In this document: positions 58,561-64,000 of the stretch, one piece after another
Numbering within the stretch: position 1 is the stretch's first letter
Layout: every line of letters begins with the position of its first letter
NCBI RefSeq assembly: GCF_010015445.1
Contig: NC_053119.1
Span: 2,355,727 to 2,419,726, forward strand
Reading direction: 5' to 3'
Source of the DNA: Perca fluviatilis
Lineage: Eukaryota > Chordata > Actinopteri > Perciformes > Percidae
DNA: 64,000 nucleotides
The notes under the pieces: model-generated
Databases searched by the model: none
What the model saw: only the letters and a program-made list of their open reading frames with translations
Told to the model about the DNA's origin: nothing
Position numbers and translations under genes: made by a program

Positions 58561-59187
58561 AAAATCTCTCAAATTTATTTATTTATTTATTTAATATACA
58601 ATTAAAGTATATAAGTATATTTTAAAAATATTTTCTATTTTAATTTATAAATGTTTTTCTATTTCATTTTAACATGTAACTGTTCAAAAGCAGACGTTCA
58701 CGACTTTTAGATATATTAAGTTAGTTAAACTTAATGTAAGTGAGGCAATCGGTTGCCTAAAAATTTTTAAGTTTTGAATCACATGTTTTTAAGTAAACAA
58801 ACTCAACATATTTGACTAATGTGTACTTAAAACAATGACAAAACAAACTAATAAACATTGAGTTTTATTAACATAAAAATTGTGTGGTTGTGTACTTTTT
58901 TTTAAAGTTCTGTGAACTTATTCCTGTGGTTTGAAAAAAAAAAACTATAAAAAAAAAAAAAAAAAAAAATCTTTAAACAGAAAAACTAAGTCATATTAAC
59001 TGCAAATATTTGAGTTGAGCTAAATGAGCACTTTTAATTTAACTGTTATCAAAAGGTACAAGTAGTAATTCAACCAACCTTTTAAGTTTGGAAAATTTTG
59101 ACTTTTAAGTTAATCAACTTAAAAAAAGTGAGGCAACTGATTGCCTCACTTTTTTTGAGTTCTGGTAACTTATTCGGGTTTACAGTG

Positions 59188-59420
59188 TGTGTATTGTTTC
59201 CTATTCCTATTATTTAATGTATACTCTGTATGTGTGCTGTGTGTCTGATACTTTGCTGCTGCTGCAACACCGTTATATCCCATATCACTCACAGAAAGGC
59301 AATGACCATGATAAGGTTCTATTGTAGACTGTGTGCAATGGGGGTAGTGCAAAAGTCAGCAGTGCAGGGATTGAACAGTGCAATACATTCTTATTAAATA
59401 TGAAATGGCTATGATTAAGA
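59188..59420 (+). mobile_element. Rex1-like LINE, part 2 (3' UTR)
   Basis: Continues the 3' UTR left at 53,541 (TGTGCTGTGTGTCTGATACT), supporting a single LINE split by the CACTG element. Confidence 0.6.
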
Positions 59421-59457
59421 ACAATTTATAACAGGGAATACATTATAAGATGTAGAT

Positions 59458-60185
59458 GTTATGACCACAGTCCAGATTGTGTGGGAGGGCTAATATAGCC
59501 TGTAAGACAGGTGTACAGCAGACAGAGTGATATAATGGTAGGGGCTGAGAGAGAGAGGTACTCTGTTATCCAGGATACCAGGTGAGCATCAACCCCCCTC
59601 TGAACAAGCTTGTCCCTCAATCTGACAGGCTGAATGGTGCTAAAGGTGCTAGAGAAATTGCAGCAGGAGCAGGGCAATCAAGCCTGTTTGCCCTCACCAC
59701 ATCCCCCTCCACTATGCTCCTCTTCTCCTTGCAGCCTGTGATAGTTTCCATGCCCTCCCAGACCTCCTTCATGCTGTTCTCCTACAGCTTTTGCTCTACC
59801 TTCTTTCTGTACTCCTCCTTTGCCTCTTTCAGCTTGACCTAGAGTTCCCCCTGTACCCACCTCAGCTTTGCCTGGTCCCCATCTATAAACGCCCTCTTCT
59901 TTTTATTGAGGAGATCCTTGACATCGCTGGTGATCCAAGGTTTATTATTTGGAAAGCAGCGTACAGTTCTTGTGTCCATACAGGAATTCAGGTTGTCAGT
60001 ACTGCAGTGTTTCACCCCCTCAATATCATCACCATATGATTCCTGCAGTGCATTCCAGTCTGTCGACTCGAAGGAGTCCCTCGGGGCCTCCTCTGGCTCA
60101 GGAGACCAGTTCCTGAAGGATTGTGTGGTGGTAGGTTGTCTGCTGTTGTTCACATTAAATACAACTATCCACCACTGTATAATCA
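59458..60185 (-). mobile_element. Rex1-like LINE fragment, minus strand
   Basis: Frame 60228-59839 contains TVRCFPNNKPWITSDVKDLL and NKKKRAFIDGDQAKLRWVQG (pre-RT linker), continuing as the EEYRKKVEQKL type near 59,800. After an internal deletion near 59,655, PVRLRDKLVQRGVDAHLVSW (RT, after motif A) follows. The part at 59,655-59,875 is shared with block A. Confidence 0.75.
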
Positions 60186-60469
60186 TTAAATAGACCAAAA
60201 CACAAAACACATTCCATCTTACGTCCAAATTTAAAAATTGATGATTGGCTTTTTTTAATTGACTGTTTTGGTGTGTGTTATACTTTAAACTCTATGAAGC
60301 ACACCTTGCAGAACTGAAAATGTTTAGCAATTTACCCCCATTTACAATATAAAAGAGTCTGATAAAGGCATGTAAAGAAATTAGAATCCACAACATTAAG
60401 GAGCTTGCACAATGAGCTTTTAAAAAAACATGGTTGTGGTTTAAAACCTTTTTCCTAAGCTATGCTAAC

Positions 60470-60563
60470 CTTTTTCATGGAATTGCAGAAAGTCAAACCA
60501 TCCTTCATCCTCATCCAACTTCACATACTTCTGCTGGTGGCTGTACTTCACCTGGACCAGCAT
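60470..60563 (-). pseudogene. Lone N-terminal exon, possibly of the 'SAMD3-like' family
   Basis: From ATG at 60,563 it reads MLVQVKYSHQQKYVKLDEDE then GWFDFLQFHEK, with a donor AAAAG|GTTAGC. This has the look of the small ubiquitin-like (PB1-type) start found in this teleost family. No second exon is seen downstream before the LINE at 60,185. The likely promoter region upstream on the minus strand is 61,000-61,676. Confidence 0.45.
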
Positions 60564-60687
60564 TTTGACTGAGACATGCAAGGATGTTTGATAAAGTAAA
60601 TAAACATTTAAATGAAGAACGGTCAAAATTAAAGCTAAGTCGACAGTGTTACACCATTTTTGGTGACCCATCAGATTCTGTGACCTG

Positions 60688-61006
60688 CAGTGTTGGCAAA
60701 AGTACTCAGATCATTTACTTAAGTAAAAGTATATAAATATTACCAGTTAATGTACTGAAATTGCTAAGTTAAAGCTAAAGTACAAAATTAGCAGAAAATG
60801 GGGCTGTGACTGATATATTAAAATGCTGATATGCGTTGACTCATCAGTATTTAATGATGCACTGAAATGTTAAATGTAGTTAAGTCACAGCCCCATTTTC
60901 TGCTAGTTTTGTACTTTATCTTTAACTTAGTAATTTCAGTACATTAACTGATAATACTTATAGACTTTTACTTAAGTAAATGATCTGAGTACTTTTTCCA
61001 ACACTG
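60688..61006. mobile_element. Palindromic MITE (CAGTGTTGG ends)
   Basis: CAGTGTTGGCAAAAGTACTC and its inverse GAGTACTTTTTCCAACACTG, with inverted similarity over nearly all of each arm (CTTAAGTAA; AGCAGAAAATGGGGCTGTGA). The inverted similarity extends about 45 bp beyond both ends (GGGTCACCAAA). Block A keeps only the right arm (27,250-27,480). Confidence 0.8.
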
Positions 61007-61676
61007 CAGGTCATAGAATCTGATGGGTCACCAAATACAGTGGTACACCGGTCACACAGACAACTAGAAATGTCAAACACCGTCTGCATGTTGGGACATG
61101 TTTGTTTGATGTTCAAAGTGAAGGAGAAAAAGAAAGATGTTAGCTCCAGCCTCAAATAAGATTTTCTACAGTAAAAAGACATAACTCTTTATTTTCCTCA
61201 CTTCAAGCATAACTGTGAATTGTTAAATCATCATTGATAAAGTTGGAGACGGTTTTAGTATCAAACTGTTAGCTAGCTTACCATACACTGCTAGCTAGCT
61301 AATCACCAGGACATATTTGCTGGTTTTGTAAGGCATATATTCTCTGTTTCATTGTCCATACTGAAATTCTCAGCATCAATTTATAATTGTTTCAGTAAGG
61401 TTGCCTTAATTGCACTTGCCGTGTAGTACTGCATGAGAGGTAGAAAATGGCGCCGACTTGTCTCCTCTGTCTCCAACCGAAGAAGTGAAATGGGCGGAGC
61501 TTAATTACATCTCTGTGGAGTTGGGTTAACACTGACATGATCAACTCTGTTAAATGACTCCAACACTGAGCACCATTTAAATCAGAATGTGTTAAAATTA
61601 CACTCTGGGAGTGAAAATCAACTCGGAAATGTTTAACCCTGAAATTTCAACACTCAAATTTTTGCTGTTTACGCAT
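61007..61676 (-). other. Possible 5' region of the lone N-terminal exon
   Basis: On the minus strand the left end (GCGTAAACAGCAAAAATTTG) is followed by repeated GTTGA motifs (GAGTGTTGAAATT, CGAGTTGATTTTC, CAGAGTTGATC) and then a GC-rich segment CAAGTCGGCGCCATTTTC. This arrangement, subterminal repeats then promoter-like sequence, parallels the CACTG element at 53.5 kb. Also present in block A (27,480-28,165). Confidence 0.4.
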
Positions 61677-62520
61677 TATAGCCACTAAGAAAGGTCTGGG
61701 ATTTCCATATACCCTCTTAAAAATGCCCAATGACACGCAACACCATACTTTCCATTATAATTTTGATATATTTTGAATTGTCATCTGTGTTTTACTTCTC
61801 ATGGGCTAACTAAAGGTATTTCCACTGTAAGTTGCAGGAAATTAAGTCTGTGACGCTCAAAATTTCCCTGGGGAGGACACCCAGACCCCCCACTATGATA
61901 TGTCCAGTCTGATCCATATATTTATATATAGTACAGTATACCCACTAAAATACATTAGACTCCACCCGTGGGTAAATGGGCCTCCAGATGTCCTGTTCTA
62001 GGCGATTGTAGGCATGGAGCCTGTTAGTATGATGCTACCCAACCGAGTCTGACACGTTCAATGAACATGAAGGTTAATGTGATACACAGGGGGGCTGGTG
62101 CCTTGGTGGCCATGACATATCATGGGAATCAGAATAGTGTGTACCTGTGTATTTTATGTGTGACAGTGTGTGTACCTTGGTGCATAACGTAACATGGGGA
62201 TCAGAATAGTGAAGAGTTTGATCGGATTGAATTTGCATCCACGGCATGAAAGCTAGTCTGGAACATTCAGAAACTGTAATTCCCTTGTATGCCTATAATG
62301 CCCCAGGGAAGTTTTGAGCATCAGCAACTTAATTTCCTGTATTGGGATTCACTTGTATGCACCAATTCACGGTGGGAGTACCTTTATTTAGCCTATGTGA
62401 AGAAGAAAAAACAATTTGACAATTCAAAATATGTCAACGATATAATGGAAAGTATGTTGTTGTGTCATTGGGCATTTTTAAGAGGGCATATGGAAATCCT
62501 GGAGCTTTCTTAGTGGGTAT
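61677..62520. mobile_element. Fold-back TIR element, intact copy
   Basis: Arms of about 190 bp (CCACTAAGAAAGG... and ...GCTTTCTTAGTGG; CCATATACCCTCTTAAAAAT and its inverse) flank a 400-bp centre. No transposase and no clear target duplication. Its arms include the short ORF near 62,289, which is not a gene. Confidence 0.75.
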
Positions 62521-63145
62521 TGTTAAGAAATTCTAAAAGAACGTGATCGTTTGATTTCTGAGGAGGAAGGAGAGGCTTGGGTCCAGTTGAAAGTTAATCA
62601 AAAGGTTTAATAAACAACATGATGAAAATGACATGACAAAAACAAATGTTACACTGCAGCTGACAGCGGACTGAAATGACATGCTTCCTCTTCACAAATT
62701 ACATCAATCAGTCTGGTGACATAACAAAACAATACACTGTACACAGCCGACTGCAAGACATGCTTTCCCTTGGGGGGGTCACAGTTCTGCAGTCCCAAAA
62801 TCACCTCTGTTTCAGAATTATATTCCTGTTGAATTGTGGGTGTTTCCTTGAATGAAAATTGTCCCAGGTTAAGGACCCCTGATTTCAGGTTTACTCCAGG
62901 TCATAGACTAAGGTCGTTTATCATGGTAGTGGCGATTCTATTCAAGTTTACAGAGATATGCATTTCCTTTGTTCTAATCCAGTCTGGCCCAGCAGGGAGT
63001 GGCTCCCCAAAAAGCAGACCTTTCGTGTGGGGACAATGAGTCTCCTCCAGTATGCTAAGTGACAGATATGACCTGATGATTCTTTAGAAGCTAGAGATGG
63101 AGTGAACCAGTCAAATGCTAATTACTATTGTTCATGTTGTACCCA
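62521..63145 (-). mobile_element. Probable solo LTR, block B copy
   Basis: Collinear with 31,172-31,820, so the insertion predates the A/B duplication. Confidence 0.5.
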
Positions 63146-63408
63146 GGAGGCCAAGTGTGAAGTACACACACACACACACACACACAGACAGTCCTTGAGT
63201 TATAGATAGATAAACATGCAGTTCAGGGAGCTGACTTCAGTCTGTCCTCATTGGCTGGAGGTGGTGTCCATTTGAAAAGGTTTCCATGGAAACCAGAGCA
63301 TTCCTCAGATAAGAGCTGCAGCTCTTTTCCCGCTAACACTGAGAACATTATCAGACCCTGTGGATGTGAGGAGAGCATCTGAATATCTCTGTGTGCTTTG
63401 ATTTGTAG

Positions 63409-63562
63409 CCTACTGAACAGAATCCAGAGGGAGTCCAGCAGCCCCAGTGGAGATCTGAGAGGAATGGAGGAGGACAACCAGAACCAGGACCAGGACCAGC
63501 AGAGCAACGAGGTCCCCAGGAGACCAGCAGCAGACTCAGACTCTGATACCAGCCATGTTCAG
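63409..63562 (+). CDS. Exon of a C2H2 zinc-finger gene (gene B, first supported exon)
   Basis: Second copy of the 32,111 exon, 154 nt, same GATTTGTAG acceptor and CAG|GTCAGT donor. The internal ATG opens MEEDNQNQDQDQQSNEVPRR, and the exon ends DSDSDTSHVQ. Relative to gene A it has two extra residues (a CAGGAC repeat unit) and stays open. Its finger exon would lie beyond 64,000. Whether this copy is functional cannot be judged from here. Confidence 0.6.
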
Positions 63563-63574
63563 GTCAGTCACTAA

Positions 63575-63692
63575 CAGCTAGCCTGCTCCTGACCAGAATA
63601 ACAGCTAGGCTAACAGCTAGCCTTCTCCTGACCAGGCTAACAGCTAGGCTAACAGCTAGCCTGCTCCTGACCAGGCTAACAGCTAGCCTGCG
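63575..63692. repeat. Minisatellite (GGCTAACAGCTAGCCT units)
   Basis: Four to five degenerate copies, more than in block A. Confidence 0.8.
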
Positions 63693-64000
63693 TAAGAGCC
63701 CTTTTTTTTTACTAAAGCAGTAGGCCTATATGAAATCAGATGTATTACCTACCACCATTTAGCTGTTTTGTGTTATTTAAAATATTTATAAAATAGCTGG
63801 CCATGCCAGAAGTAATTATTCCACTCATTTTTGAAACACGTTCTGGTCAGAGACCAATACATCTTTTTAGATGATTGATTTCTTTTTGTATTCTTTGATA
63901 ATAAAGGATCATGTACAGTATATCACTTTTCCATGTGCATTGTATTTGCCATTCTTAGCAAACAGTGTGTGTTCTGTCCAATAAACTGGAACTATAATTT

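Larger units (their letters stand above)
53542..59187. mobile_element. 5.6-kb CACTG/CAGTG element carrying a multi-exon gene
   Basis: Inverted ends CACTGTAAACCCGAA and TTCGGGTTTACAGTG are flanked by TG (53,540-41 and 59,188-89). The subterminal 200-450 bp on both sides are rich in AACTTA/AAGTTA-type motifs and GAGGCAAC.GATTGCCT, as in CACTA elements. It sits in a Rex1-like LINE 3' UTR, so its edges are well defined. Inside are a decayed 'SAMD3-like' gene (54.2-57.0 kb) and a nested pogo element. No transposase is visible, so it is non-autonomous. Confidence 0.7.
59658..64000. repeat. Segmental duplication block B (runs off the window)
   Basis: Direct copy of block A about 32 kb away. It retains about 900 bp lost from A (59,880-60,785) and lacks A's LINE and SINE. 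Similarity continues to the last base (CAATAAACTGGAACTATAATTT). Confidence 0.88.

Noticed and set aside
59170..59352. Minus-strand 60-codon frame after the CACTG element
   Set aside because: Falls in the LINE 3' UTR; no homology or start support.

Overview
The window is teleost fish nuclear DNA. It holds very long (CA)n arrays, spliceosomal introns, tandem gene duplicates, Rex3-, Rex1- and L2-like LINEs, Tc1, pogo, hAT and CACTA-type DNA transposons, a tRNA-derived SINE, an endogenous retrovirus fragment and C2H2 zinc-finger exons. Most of it is transposable-element sequence. Few host genes can be supported, and most of those are broken.

Region 1 (1-17,300): a tandem array of stefin (cystatin B-like) cysteine protease inhibitor genes on the minus strand. 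Copies 1 (1,587-2,300) and 2 (10,785-11,515) are intact three-exon genes, each with a TATA box and an AATAAA signal. Copy 3 (about 12,190-12,605) is a pseudogene whose TATA box was split by a Tc1 element (12,683-15,264), which itself carries two more nested insertions. Between copies 1 and 2 lie LINE tails, a two-exon hAT/ZBED-like fragment, a 16-bp minisatellite and a Rex3-type LINE.

Region 2 (17,300-24,500): a CACTA/EnSpm-type element with a remnant transposase, 0.85 kb of degenerate (CA)n, and an inverted-repeat element with another element nested inside it.

Region 3 (24,500-52,100): two minus-strand L2-like LINEs, duplicated blocks A and C, and a zinc-finger gene with its first supported exon at 32,111 and its finger exon at 38,730. 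The intron between them holds a SINE, a retroviral gag region interrupted by a hAT element, and an LTR. Block C holds an L2-like LINE with a 646-codon reverse transcriptase ORF but no visible endonuclease. After it come a hAT-like element, two Tc1 relics and block D, a second copy of C with its own broken finger exon.

Region 4 (52,100-64,000): a Rex1-like LINE is split by a 5,646-bp element with CACTG/CAGTG ends. The element encloses a multi-exon pseudogene of a teleost multicopy family that I recall as annotated 'SAMD3-like', and a pogo element sits inside it. Next comes block B, a direct copy of block A about 32 kb away. It includes a lone N-terminal-type exon that may belong to the same multicopy family and, at 63,409, another first exon of the zinc-finger gene. 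The finger exon of that copy would lie beyond the window.

The duplicate pairs give 'empty sites' that date several insertions by direct comparison.
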